From assembly GCA_900541855.1 (NCBI GenBank), contig UQLD01000013.1, positions 1 to 64,000 on the forward strand: a stretch of 64,000 bases of DNA. Reading direction: 5' to 3'. The translations under genes and the position numbers were made by a program. The notes below the pieces were generated by a model. That model saw nothing but the letters and a program-made list of their open reading frames with translations, was not told where the DNA came from and made no database searches. Below are positions 45,078-53,726 of this stretch, piece after piece; within the stretch, counting starts at the first letter, position 1, and every line of letters starts with the position of its first letter. This stretch comes from an uncultured Collinsella sp. (GTDB taxonomy: Bacteria > Actinomycetota > Coriobacteriia > Coriobacteriales > Coriobacteriaceae).

Positions 45078-45217
45078 GCGGATCCTTTCTTGCATTGAGT
45101 GCATTACGTCGTTGTAACCGCACTATTGTAGCCGCGAAATCCCGCTCTAGGGTGCCTATCAGGACAAATTCATCAGTTGGGGCCTAGGGTAGCAGTCGAT
45201 GGCGGCACTCCGCAGCA

Positions 45218-45518
45218 GTTTGTCTCGATCTGTAACATCTAGACGGTTTTTGAACCTCTACCTGTTACAGATTAAGACAAACAGGGGGCGTCCCAGAAAG
45301 ATCTCGATCTGTAACATCTAGCCACTCAAAACGGGTCCATCTGTTACAGATTGAGATATAAGGATAAACGGGTGGCCAATGTCTCGATCTATAACATCTA
45401 GCAGCCAAAATCTTCTCCAGTTGTTACAGATTGAGACAACCAGGTGGGGCCCGCCAGTAAAATCTCAATCTGTAACAGGTAGCCGTCCAAATCGGTTCCA
45501 GATGTTACAGATTGAGAT
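45218..45518. repeat. Array of four tandem ~60-bp imperfect palindromes
   Basis: Four units at 45218-45282, 45301-45357, 45380-45438 and 45462-45518, with periods of 83, 79 and 82 bp. Each has a left arm like TCTCGATCTGTAACATCTAG, a partly conserved centre, and a right arm like TGTTACAGATTGAGA. Spacers between units are unrelated. The array fills most of the 550 bp between prfC and the divergent GntR gene. It contains no coding frame I would support. Confidence 0.85.
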
Positions 45519-45567
45519 GAATGAACGGGCGGACAATCCCTATTTGCCTCTTGCATAACTGTGCATA

Positions 45568-45601
45568 GTGTATATATACTGTGCTTACCGGTTATATACA
45601 C
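45568..45601. promoter_or_regulatory. Candidate operator of the GntR/ABC operon
   Basis: Inverted repeat GTGTATATA/TATATACAC with 16-bp spacing, immediately upstream of the GntR start. YtrA-type GntR regulators commonly bind such sites in their own promoter (inference). Confidence 0.5.
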
Positions 45602-45628
45602 GTGTAGCCCAACAGCTAAGGAGCCGCT

Positions 45629-46009
45629 GTGGACATCATCCTATCCAATTCGAGCGACAAGCCCATCTATGAGCAGATATCCTCGCAGGTCAAAGCTCAG
45701 ATCCTTTCGGGCACGCTCGCTACGGGAGCCAAACTCCCCAGCATCCGTGCACTCGCGAGCGATCTTGGCGTGAGCGTCATCACCACCAAGCGCGCCTACG
45801 CCGACCTGGAGCAGCTCGGGTTTATCTGCACCGTGCAGGGCAAGGGCTGCTTTGTCGCCGAGGGCAACCAGGAACTCTTGCGCGAAAACCAGCTCTGCCA
45901 TATCGAAGAGCTACTTGCGAAAGCGGCGAGCCAAGCCGAAACCCTGGGTGTCACACGCGACAAGCTGCACGAAATGCTCGACCTGGTAGCCCCCGAAACC
46001 ATGCAGTAG
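45629..46009 (+). CDS. GntR family regulator (YtrA type)
   Basis: A 126-aa regulator with an N-terminal winged helix (PIYEQISSQVKAQILSGTL, LPSIRALASDLGVSVITTKR) and a short C-terminal helical dimerisation part instead of a large effector domain. This is the YtrA subfamily, which represses adjacent ABC transporters. GTG start with AAGGAG box. First gene of a three-gene operon. Confidence 0.9.
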   Translation: MDIILSNSSDKPIYEQISSQVKAQILSGTLATGAKLPSIRALASDLGVSVITTKRAYADLEQLGFICTVQGKGCFVAEGNQELLRENQLCHIEELLAKAASQAETLGVTRDKLHEMLDLVAPETMQ

Positions 46010-46032
46010 CCATCTGCAAGAAAGGCTATGCC

Positions 46033-46914
46033 ATGCAAAACCTTTTAGAACTCAAAGGCATCTCACGCCGTGTGAGCGACCGCTTTTCACTACGCGACGT
46101 CGCGGTCGCTGTGGAGCCCGGCCAGATCGTTGGCTTTGTAGGCGCAAACGGCGCCGGCAAAACAACGACGATTCGAGCCGCTCTCGGGCTCATACAGCTT
46201 GATGCCGGCGAGGTGCACCTGTTTGGGCAGCGCTGTGGCGCCGACGCGCCCGATGAGTCGCAACGCCATCTACGCTCCCGCGTCGGTCTTGTCCTGGACA
46301 CGTGCCCCTTCCCCTCCACGCTCAAGGTGGGCCAGATCGAGGCGCTCGTAGGCCCGGCGCACCCCACGTGGGACCGCGAAAAGTTCGCCGGATTCATCAA
46401 CCGATTTGGCCTCGATCCCAAGACAAAGGTCAAGGACCTCTCCCGCGGCATGGGCATGAAACTGCAGCTTGCCTGTGCACTCAGCCACAATGCCAAGCTG
46501 CTCGTTTTGGACGAAGCCACCGCGGGCCTCGATCCCATGGCACGCGAGGAACTGCTTGATGAGCTGCTTGCCTTTGTCGCCGACGGCCAGCACAGTGTGC
46601 TGCTCTCGAGCCACATTACGTCCGACCTCGATCGCACCGCTGATCGCGTCATCTGCATCGATAATGGCTCGATTATTTTTGACCTGCCGCGCGAGGACAT
46701 TACCGACCGCGCCGGCATCGCCCACTGCACCCAATCGCAGGCTGCCGAGCTTATGGCTTGCGTCGAAGGCGCCCGTGCCGCCCACCACGCCTATAGCGTG
46801 GACGTGCTCGTGCCCAACCGTTGCGAAACGCTCGAGGCCTTTCCCGAGATTCCCTGCGATCGGGCAACCATTGATGACTACCTGCGCCTCACGCTGAAAG
46901 GGGCTTCGAAATGA
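46033..46914 (+). CDS. ABC transporter ATP-binding protein
   Basis: A 293-aa ATPase. Walker A is GANGAGKTT (~40), signature LSRGMGMKLQLA (~138), Walker B LLVLDEAT (~157) and the H-loop in SSHIT. The C-terminal ~75 residues are an extra domain. It overlaps the permease start by ATGA. With the GntR regulator this resembles YtrA-regulated or bacitracin/lantibiotic-type exporters. Confidence 0.92.
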   Translation: MQNLLELKGISRRVSDRFSLRDVAVAVEPGQIVGFVGANGAGKTTTIRAALGLIQLDAGEVHLFGQRCGADAPDESQRHLRSRVGLVLDTCPFPSTLKVGQIEALVGPAHPTWDREKFAGFINRFGLDPKTKVKDLSRGMGMKLQLACALSHNAKLLVLDEATAGLDPMAREELLDELLAFVADGQHSVLLSSHITSDLDRTADRVICIDNGSIIFDLPREDITDRAGIAHCTQSQAAELMACVEGARAAHHAYSVDVLVPNRCETLEAFPEIPCDRATIDDYLRLTLKGASK

Positions 46915-47609
46915 AACGCGCCTTTATGTCCGAGCTCGCCATCGCTCGTTCGCTTATCCCGAGCATTGCAGGAGTCGGCCTGTTCATCTTCGTCGTGCTG
47001 ACGCTCGCCAACGCGTCGGATGGCGATTCCGGTATGAGCGCCGGCGCCTGCGCCGTTAGTGCCATGTCACCCATCATATTCATGAACTCACTGGCCGGTT
47101 TCGACAATCAAAACGGTTGGGAGCGCCATCGCGCAACGCTGCCTCTCTCGCGTAAAGACATCATCTGCGCACGCTACCTGAGCATCATTGTCTTCTCGGC
47201 TGTCATGGCGTGCGCCGCCGCGCTTCTGAGCATCGTCTCCTTCCCGCTCTTCAACAGCGCGGGTATCCCGTTGACGGGACAGATTGTCTTTGAGATTGCA
47301 ATAGCCTCGGCAGCATCGATGCTCATCTCCCTCATGATGGTGTTTTTGGCGCAGCCGCTGTTCTTTCGATTTGGACACATGGAGGCGCTGCGCCTATCCG
47401 TTGGCCTGTTTGCCCTGCTTGGCTGCGGCACCATGGCCACGCTGAGCTCCTCCAACCCCATCAGCAACTGGCTCATGTCGATTGTCGGAGCGAATCCCGA
47501 CCCTGCCGTTCTGGGCTGTCTGTGTGCAGGCATCGCCGCACTTGCCCTCGCGCTATGTGCAATCAGCTGCACCGTCAGCACCAAGGTTTATCGAGTACGC
47601 GATCTGTAG
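46911..47609 (+). CDS. ABC-2 type transporter permease
   Basis: A 232-aa membrane protein with six hydrophobic segments, of the ABC-2_membrane_5 type. The GWERHRATLPLSRKDIICARYLS segment is typical of this family. Partner of the preceding ATPase. No terminator is obvious after it; 47610-47697 holds nothing recognised. Confidence 0.85.
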   Translation: MKRAFMSELAIARSLIPSIAGVGLFIFVVLTLANASDGDSGMSAGACAVSAMSPIIFMNSLAGFDNQNGWERHRATLPLSRKDIICARYLSIIVFSAVMACAAALLSIVSFPLFNSAGIPLTGQIVFEIAIASAASMLISLMMVFLAQPLFFRFGHMEALRLSVGLFALLGCGTMATLSSSNPISNWLMSIVGANPDPAVLGCLCAGIAALALALCAISCTVSTKVYRVRDL

Positions 47610-47697
47610 CCACGCGAGCCTCAATCCACAAAGGGCGCGATCGTCCCCTCCCCGCAAATCCGTGGCAAACGGCATGTCCCCGTCGTGCGCCACCGTG

Positions 47698-48987
47698 CTA
47701 CTTGCGCAGCGGCTTGGGCAGTGGAACGCCGGCGGCGATGGCTGCGGCGATGATCATGCAGACGATACCCTTGAGTGGGAAGCACATGAGCAGCAGGCCC
47801 ACGACCATGACCGGCTGGCGCATGACAGCGCCCATCGTCGAGGCCGTGCAGACGGCGACGCAAAAGACCGGATCGGCACCGGTAAGAATGGCAAGACCAT
47901 AGCCCAGGCTTACGCCCGAGAAGATAACGGGGAAGAAGTGGCCTCCGCGCCAACCCAAGTTGATGAGGGCGGGGGTCAGCATGGCTTTGACAAGACCGGT
48001 CGCGATAAGCACGCCGGCGGGAATGGTCAGGTAGGTTTCCATGAGCACGTCGGCCTGGGTCTCGCCGGCAAACATGGTGTAGGGCAGGACCGTGCCGCAG
48101 ATGGCGAGCGCCAGACCGGCCAGCATGGCTTTGACGACAGGACAATCACCTATTGCATGGGACAGCGCCTCGCTTGCATGCTCGGAGGCAAAGTACAGCC
48201 AGCCGCAAACGGTGCCGACCAACGCCAACGGAATGAGCCAGGCAAGTTCCAAGTTGCCCACCTCGGCGGACTCGAACCTGGGCATGCCCATGCCGCCGCC
48301 CACAAGCTGGCCAAGCAGCAGGTAGGTGCCCAGACCGCCGGCAATCGCAATGCCGTAGACCATCGTCTTTTGCGCCTTGGGCAACTTGATGGTGATCTCG
48401 CCGGACGCAGAGCCCTCGTCGCCGTCGGCGCTACCGGCGAGCGGTGCCACGAAGCCAAAGACGGGCGCCGTAAAGAGCGCCGTCAGGGCAGCCTGGGTGC
48501 CCAGCAGCGTGAGCTCCCTAAACTCGGCGCCAAAGCGACGCATGCGGTCGCCGACCCAGCTGCACAGACCCGCGATAACACCGGTCAGGCCGGCCTCCGG
48601 TCCAATGCTGCCGCCAAACAGCAGCGGCAGCAATGCCGCGAGCGAAAGCTTGCCCAGGTTGTCGTAGGGGTAGTGCCCGTCTTGCTTGACCTTAGCCATC
48701 ACCTGGTTGAGGTCATCGGTCCTGGTGCCCGTCATCTTTTCGTACAGACCGATTAGCAGGCCGCCCAGCAGGCAGACAAAAAACGGATACGGCAAAAAGC
48801 CAAACGGGCCGCTGGCAAGCTCGGGCGAAGCGACGCCCAGCGCGTGCGGAATCTCTGTCCATAGATAGTCGATACCGTGCTCCATCGCAAAAAAGAACAG
48901 CCAGACTGCGGCACCCGCGAGTGCGCCGGTCACAGCAACGCTGGCCAAAAACAGCGCTCGGTTCGTGGGTTTAGCGAGCTTATCCAT
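47698..48987 (-). CDS. ClC family chloride channel/antiporter
   Basis: A 429-aa ClC protein with 10-12 hydrophobic segments. The selectivity region is GGSIGPEAGLTG (about residue 125), where the Glu corresponds to the gating Glu of GREGP; the C-terminal filter is near GWRGGHFFPVIF. A proton-coupled antiporter or fluoride/chloride channel is possible. GGGAGG box. Confidence 0.9.
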   Translation of the reverse strand: MDKLAKPTNRALFLASVAVTGALAGAAVWLFFFAMEHGIDYLWTEIPHALGVASPELASGPFGFLPYPFFVCLLGGLLIGLYEKMTGTRTDDLNQVMAKVKQDGHYPYDNLGKLSLAALLPLLFGGSIGPEAGLTGVIAGLCSWVGDRMRRFGAEFRELTLLGTQAALTALFTAPVFGFVAPLAGSADGDEGSASGEITIKLPKAQKTMVYGIAIAGGLGTYLLLGQLVGGGMGMPRFESAEVGNLELAWLIPLALVGTVCGWLYFASEHASEALSHAIGDCPVVKAMLAGLALAICGTVLPYTMFAGETQADVLMETYLTIPAGVLIATGLVKAMLTPALINLGWRGGHFFPVIFSGVSLGYGLAILTGADPVFCVAVCTASTMGAVMRQPVMVVGLLLMCFPLKGIVCMIIAAAIAAGVPLPKPLRK

Positions 48988-49112
48988 CGGGTCCTCCCGC
49001 GGTCAAAGTCGACATAGATACGTTTTATTGTAGAGCGAGTGTGGCCCAGTCAAGCCAACCGTCTGCGCTGCAAACGGAGCCACCGGGGACCACGGCGGGA
49101 CAGGCTCAAGAC

Positions 49113-49646
49113 TCATCCGTTGATAATCGAGACAATCTCGCGCAAATCGTCGGCAAAGTAAATGCCGTGCTGGCGCTGCGGGCTCGATAAACCCTTATCG
49201 ATCATGTGCCCGAGCAGCGCCTTGAGGTCGTTGTAGTAACCGTCCAGGTTATACAGGATGCACGGAGCACTCAGGTGCCCCAACGACACAGCGGACATGA
49301 CCTCGGCAATCTCCTCGAGCGTGCCCGTCCCACCGGGAAAGGCGATGAACGCATCGCCGAGCTCAATCATCTTGGCCTTGCGCTCGGCCATATCACTCGT
49401 CACGATAAGGTCGTCGATGCCGTCGTGCTGAAACTCGGCCTCGATAAAAAAGCTCGGCTCCACACCCGTCACGTGTCCGCCAGCATCGAGCACGCTATCA
49501 GCGAGCGCACCCATCAGGCCCGATTTGGACCCGCCGTATACCAGCGCGTGTCCATTGGCGCCAATCCAGTTGCCCAGCTCCTGCACCGCGGGCAGAAATG
49601 CCGGGTCATTGCCAGTGTTGGTACCCAGGTACACGGTGATGTTCAT
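49113..49646 (-). CDS. LOG family protein (TIGR00730)
   Basis: A 177-aa Rossmann-fold protein. PGGTGTLEE (about residue 103) is the LOG hallmark, with GGSKSGLMG near 42. Homologues are cytokinin-riboside-phosphate phosphoribohydrolases or nucleotide 5'-monophosphate nucleosidases. Start MNITVYLG has a GAGGGGG box. Lies 35 bp downstream of the channel gene. Confidence 0.9.
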   Translation of the reverse strand: MNITVYLGTNTGNDPAFLPAVQELGNWIGANGHALVYGGSKSGLMGALADSVLDAGGHVTGVEPSFFIEAEFQHDGIDDLIVTSDMAERKAKMIELGDAFIAFPGGTGTLEEIAEVMSAVSLGHLSAPCILYNLDGYYNDLKALLGHMIDKGLSSPQRQHGIYFADDLREIVSIING

Positions 49647-49681
49647 ATTTGTCCCCCTCATCGTGACGCGCGGCGCCCGCT

Positions 49682-50107
49682 CTAGCGTTGGCGACGCCGA
49701 TATTCGCGCACGCGGCGCGAAAGATCGGCAAGCTCGTCGCGATCGAGCTCTTCCAAATGCTCAAGATCGTCCATAAAGCGCGCCATGGTGTCCTTTTGGC
49801 GCATCTTGATGAGCGTATTGCAGTAGTTCACTGCCACGCCCGTGAGCATGGCGATGTAGAAGATGCTGATAACGCTCAAGACGACGGTAATAGCGCGGGC
49901 AACCGGTGTTTCGGCCGGAATGTCGCCAAAGCCGATGGTCGAGACTGTCTCAAAGCTAAACCAAAGTCCATCGCCAAAGGTGAGGGTCGTGGGCTCGGAC
50001 AGCCAGACAGCTGTCGAGCACAGCAAGTAAAAGATAAGAAACAGGCCCGTGATGCGCGCAAAGCCAGCCTGTCGCAGCACATCGGCAAGCGTCCTCAACT
50101 TGTTCAT
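49682..50107 (-). CDS. Two-helix potassium channel
   Basis: A 141-aa Ion_trans_2 protein: helix (~18-38), pore with STIGFGD selectivity filter (~73) and second helix (~88-110). The C-terminal tail is charged and coiled-coil-like (LEHLEELDRDELADLSRRV) with no RCK domain. AAAAGGGG box before ATG. Probably tetrameric K+ channel. Confidence 0.88.
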   Translation of the reverse strand: MNKLRTLADVLRQAGFARITGLFLIFYLLCSTAVWLSEPTTLTFGDGLWFSFETVSTIGFGDIPAETPVARAITVVLSVISIFYIAMLTGVAVNYCNTLIKMRQKDTMARFMDDLEHLEELDRDELADLSRRVREYRRRQR

Positions 50108-50160
50108 CGCGACCCCTTTTCCCAGACGCCCAATCACGTTCGCTCGGTATTGTCCCACAA

Positions 50161-50218
50161 CCGACAGTTAGGGACGTTCCTTTTGTGCCGGCAGAAAGGG
50201 ACTGTCCCCAACTGCCGG
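50161..50218. repeat. Dispersed foldback repeat, composite form
   Basis: Arms CCGACAGTTAGGGACG.../...CTGTCCCCAACTGCCGG with a few mismatches; contains GGGAC and TGTCCC cores as in the other families. Upstream of the hybrid kinase gene. Confidence 0.7.
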
Positions 50219-50305
50219 GCGGAACCGTTTAGCGGTGCTGCTGCCGGCTGGGCAGGCTGAGCTGGTATCCTTATGCGGTAATGTCTCGATTCGTTAGGAT
50301 TGCAT

Positions 50306-53110
50306 GTGAGAGCTGCCACTGTCCTTCGTTCAGCTATATATCGCGCCTTGGCCGTTGCGCTTACCGCGCTCGCCGTACTGAGCGCCGTCGCGCCCGCCCC
50401 TGCCTTTGCCGCCGACTCCGATCAGCAAGTCAAGACGGTCCGTGTCGGCTGGCTCGTCAGCAACGAGGGCTTCCAGGACGGCACCCCCGGCGAGCGCCTC
50501 TCGGGATGGGGCTACGAGTACCTCCAGACCCTGTCGTACTATACGCCCGGCTGGCAGTACGAATATGTCTCCGGCACCTTCGCCGAGCTTATGGACATGC
50601 TCGAGGCAGGCGAGATCGACCTCATGCCCAACATCTCCTACTCCGAGGAACGCGCCCAAAAGCTGCTCTTTTCCTCGAACCCCGAGGGCACCGAGCGCTA
50701 CTACATCTACGCCAGGCCAGACCGTGACGACCTCGCAAAGGGTAACCCTCAAGCACTCCAGGGTCTCACTATCGGCTGCAACCCCAGCGTTATGCAAACC
50801 TTCGTTGGCAAGCAGTGGCTCGCCAACGAAGGCATTACCTGCACCTATAAAGAAATCGACACTGGCGGCGCCCTCTTTGACGCGCTCGCAAACAACGAGG
50901 TCGATGCCGTCATCATGAACGACACCATTTCGTCGCCCAGCGCCTCCCCCATGTTCTACATTGGTTCGAGCGACTACTACTTTGCCGTCCCCAAAAGCCG
51001 CCCCGACCTGATGGACGACATCAATGCCGCCATGTCGGCAATCGCCCGTGTCAACCCACGCTATATCGACGAAGTCAAATCTAACTACTCGGTCCAAAAC
51101 AGCGGTTCATCATCGCTCAACAGCCCCGAACGTTCCTGGCTCAAAGCAAATGACAACACCATCACGCTCGGCTACATTACGGGCAAACTCCCCTATTGCA
51201 ACGAAGACGAAAACGGCGAAATGGAAGGCTCGCTCGCATCGCTTGCGACGACGTTGCACGATAAATTTGGCATTACGGTCAAAACCGTCGCCTTTGATAG
51301 CTACAAGATGATGTCAAAGGCCCTGTCAAAGGGAAGCATAGACGTTGCGCTACCGGTATACCGAGATTACTGGTTTGCCGAGCAATCAGGCGTTGTGCAG
51401 TCGGTATCGTTGGGGACCGTGTCCCTCACCGCCATCCACACCGGCGGCAACCTGAACAAAGACCTTCAGAACATCGCCTGTACCAAATCATCGTTTATCA
51501 ACCAAAATGTACTTGAAAGTCTGTTCCCCACAGCGACCGTGACCGAATACCAATCCGACGATGAAGCGTTCGACGCCCTCAGGAAGGGAACGGCACATTG
51601 CATCGTCGCTCCCAGCTCACGCGTAAAAACCATCGGCGACCGTTATGATCTCGAGAGCTACAAGACGGTCGAGCTCCCTGACACCTGTGAGCTCTCGTGC
51701 TGGATTTCGCGCGGAAAGCCCGAGCTGCTGGGAATCATCAACAAGGGCATCATCAATGCCGGAGAATCGCTCTCCGCAAGCAATTACTCATCCACGTCGT
51801 ACACGGCCCAGGAATCCAACACGCTTCAATTCCTTTATCGCAACCGCACCGCCGTTGCCGCTACCCTCATCGGTATGTTGTCGGTCGGCATCGTCCTGCT
51901 CATCTGGGCGCTCGTGCGCGCTCGAACCGAGCGCAAAAAAGCCGATGCTGCCAACGCCGCTAAGACGGCATTTCTCACGCGCATGAGCCACGACATCCGT
52001 ACGCCGCTCAACGGTATCCTGGGCCTTATCGAGATCGAGGAATTGAAGGAAGGCGATATCCAGGTCGCCCGCGAGAGCCGTGCCAAAGCGCGCGTTGCCG
52101 CCAATCACCTGCTCTCGCTGATCAACGACATCCTCGAGATGGGCAAAATCGAAGACCGCAAGCTAACACTGGAGCATGCGCCTTTTAACCTCAAAGAGCT
52201 CTGTGACGATACACTGGTGCTGTGCAAGCTCCGCGCGTCCAGTAACGGCATCACCATACAGGACAATAGTCTGCCGTACGCCACGGGGCCATACATGATC
52301 GGCAGTCCCACCCATATCCGACAGATTATGATCAACCTGTTAGACAACAGCATTAAGTACAACAAGCACGGCGGCTCCGTCACCTTTAGCTCAAAGACCA
52401 AGCCACTCGATAACGGGCGCGCGCTCTTTTGCTTTAGCGTTTCGGATACCGGCATTGGCATGACTCCCAAGTTTTTAAAGCATATCTATGAGCCGTTTGC
52501 CCAAGAAGGTGACGATGCGCGCAGCAAGTTCCAAGGAACCGGCATGGGCATGCCAATCGTCAAGTCGCTTATTGAACTGATGGGCGGTACGATTGAGATT
52601 TCGAGTGAGGTTGGCGTGGGGAGTACGTTCAACGTCCAGATTCCGCTCGATATCGACAAGAACCCTCAGGCGCGGGCAGATACGGTCGAGGGGGTGCTCG
52701 ACTGCTCGCTCGCCGACATGAACGTGTTGCTCGCCGAAGACAACGAATTGAATGCCGAGATTGCCCAGACGCTGCTAGAATCCGAGGGCGTCGTGGTCAC
52801 CCGCGCCGCCAATGGCAACGAAGTCGTCGATCTGTACCTGTCGCATCCCGCCGGCAGCTTCGATGCGATTCTGATGGACATCATGATGCCGGGCATGGAC
52901 GGCTATGAGGCAACCCGCGCGATTCGTCTGAGCGAGAAGGTCGATGCAGCCGATATCCCCATCATCGCGCTCACCGCCAACGCCTTTGCCGAGGACGCCA
53001 AGGCGGCACACGATGCCGGCATGAACGCCCATCTGTCCAAACCGCTCGACTTTAACAAGCTCAAAAACATACTCGCCCGCATCAAGAAAAACGGATCCGT
53101 TTCGCTATAG
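50306..53110 (+). CDS. Hybrid sensor histidine kinase with two extracellular solute-binding domains
   Basis: A 934-aa membrane sensor. Signal segment (~10-37, ends AFA|AD), two SBP_bac_3-type domains (~45-270 and ~285-505), membrane helix (~517-540), HisKA with the phospho-His in RMSHDIRTPLNG (~564), HATPase with NLLDNSIKYN and GTGMGMPIV, and a C-terminal receiver with phospho-Asp in ILMDIMMPGMDG. It resembles BvgS/EvgS-like kinases that bind amino acids or similar ligands. No separate output regulator is adjacent. GTG start preferred over TTG at 50300 from ribosome-site spacing. Confidence 0.9.
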   Translation: MRAATVLRSAIYRALAVALTALAVLSAVAPAPAFAADSDQQVKTVRVGWLVSNEGFQDGTPGERLSGWGYEYLQTLSYYTPGWQYEYVSGTFAELMDMLEAGEIDLMPNISYSEERAQKLLFSSNPEGTERYYIYARPDRDDLAKGNPQALQGLTIGCNPSVMQTFVGKQWLANEGITCTYKEIDTGGALFDALANNEVDAVIMNDTISSPSASPMFYIGSSDYYFAVPKSRPDLMDDINAAMSAIARVNPRYIDEVKSNYSVQNSGSSSLNSPERSWLKANDNTITLGYITGKLPYCNEDENGEMEGSLASLATTLHDKFGITVKTVAFDSYKMMSKALSKGSIDVALPVYRDYWFAEQSGVVQSVSLGTVSLTAIHTGGNLNKDLQNIACTKSSFINQNVLESLFPTATVTEYQSDDEAFDALRKGTAHCIVAPSSRVKTIGDRYDLESYKTVELPDTCELSCWISRGKPELLGIINKGIINAGESLSASNYSSTSYTAQESNTLQFLYRNRTAVAATLIGMLSVGIVLLIWALVRARTERKKADAANAAKTAFLTRMSHDIRTPLNGILGLIEIEELKEGDIQVARESRAKARVAANHLLSLINDILEMGKIEDRKLTLEHAPFNLKELCDDTLVLCKLRASSNGITIQDNSLPYATGPYMIGSPTHIRQIMINLLDNSIKYNKHGGSVTFSSKTKPLDNGRALFCFSVSDTGIGMTPKFLKHIYEPFAQEGDDARSKFQGTGMGMPIVKSLIELMGGTIEISSEVGVGSTFNVQIPLDIDKNPQARADTVEGVLDCSLADMNVLLAEDNELNAEIAQTLLESEGVVVTRAANGNEVVDLYLSHPAGSFDAILMDIMMPGMDGYEATRAIRLSEKVDAADIPIIALTANAFAEDAKAAHDAGMNAHLSKPLDFNKLKNILARIKKNGSVSL

Positions 53111-53152
53111 TTTGTGCTCAACCACCACGCACGACCAGAAAGGAAACCAACG

Positions 53153-53632
53153 ATGTTTAGGCCCTTACGTCGAAAGAAACGCGCCATCACTGACGAGGAA
53201 GCGCGCGAACTGCTCGCTACCTGCAAGCGCGGCGTCTTTGCCGTCAACGGCGACGATGGCTACCCGTACGCCATTCCCGTCAACTACTTCTTTGACGCCG
53301 AGCACGACAAGATTTATTTCCATGGCGCCAAGGCTGGCCACAAGGTCGACGCACTCAAGCGCGATGACAAGGTCTGCTTTACCGTTTACGGCAACGAGTG
53401 GTACCAGGACGGTGACTGGGCTCCCTACGTTATAAGTACCGTGGTCTTTGGCCGTTGTCGCCTGGCGAATGACACCCCCGCGTTTATCGAGGACAAAGTC
53501 CGCCAGCTCGCGCTTAAGTACTACCCTTCTGCCGAGGAAGTCGAAGAGGAAATCGCCAAAGACATCAAGGGCGTCCAGCTCTACGAGATTACGATTGAGC
53601 ATCTCTGCGGCAAGCAGATTCAGGAAAAGTAA
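53153..53632 (+). CDS. Pyridoxamine 5'-phosphate oxidase-like flavoprotein
   Basis: A 159-aa split-barrel FMN-binding protein of the NimA/PPOX group. Features are RGVFAVNGDDGYPYAIPVNY (~28) and IYFHGAKAGHKVDALKRD (~62), typical of the 5-nitroimidazole reductase-like subgroup. Substrate unknown. GAAAGGA box; 40 bp after the kinase gene. Confidence 0.87.
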   Translation: MFRPLRRKKRAITDEEARELLATCKRGVFAVNGDDGYPYAIPVNYFFDAEHDKIYFHGAKAGHKVDALKRDDKVCFTVYGNEWYQDGDWAPYVISTVVFGRCRLANDTPAFIEDKVRQLALKYYPSAEEVEEEIAKDIKGVQLYEITIEHLCGKQIQEK

Positions 53633-53674
53633 GCCCCTCAGCAGGTCTGCGCCCAATGGTTACAGACGCATTAC

Positions 53675-53716
53675 CATGCGGGGCCTTCTAGCCGACCTGG
53701 CAGAAGGCCCCGCATG
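53675..53716. terminator. Hairpin between convergent PPOX and MalY-like genes
   Basis: Perfect 15-bp stem beginning CATGCGGGGCCTTCT with a 12-nt loop. Confidence 0.7.
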
Positions 53717-53726
53717 CAGCGCACAC

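Noticed and set aside
45218..45518. CRISPR array
   Set aside because: Units are palindromes about 60 bp long with only four copies; the spacers are not of uniform length and no cas genes are near.
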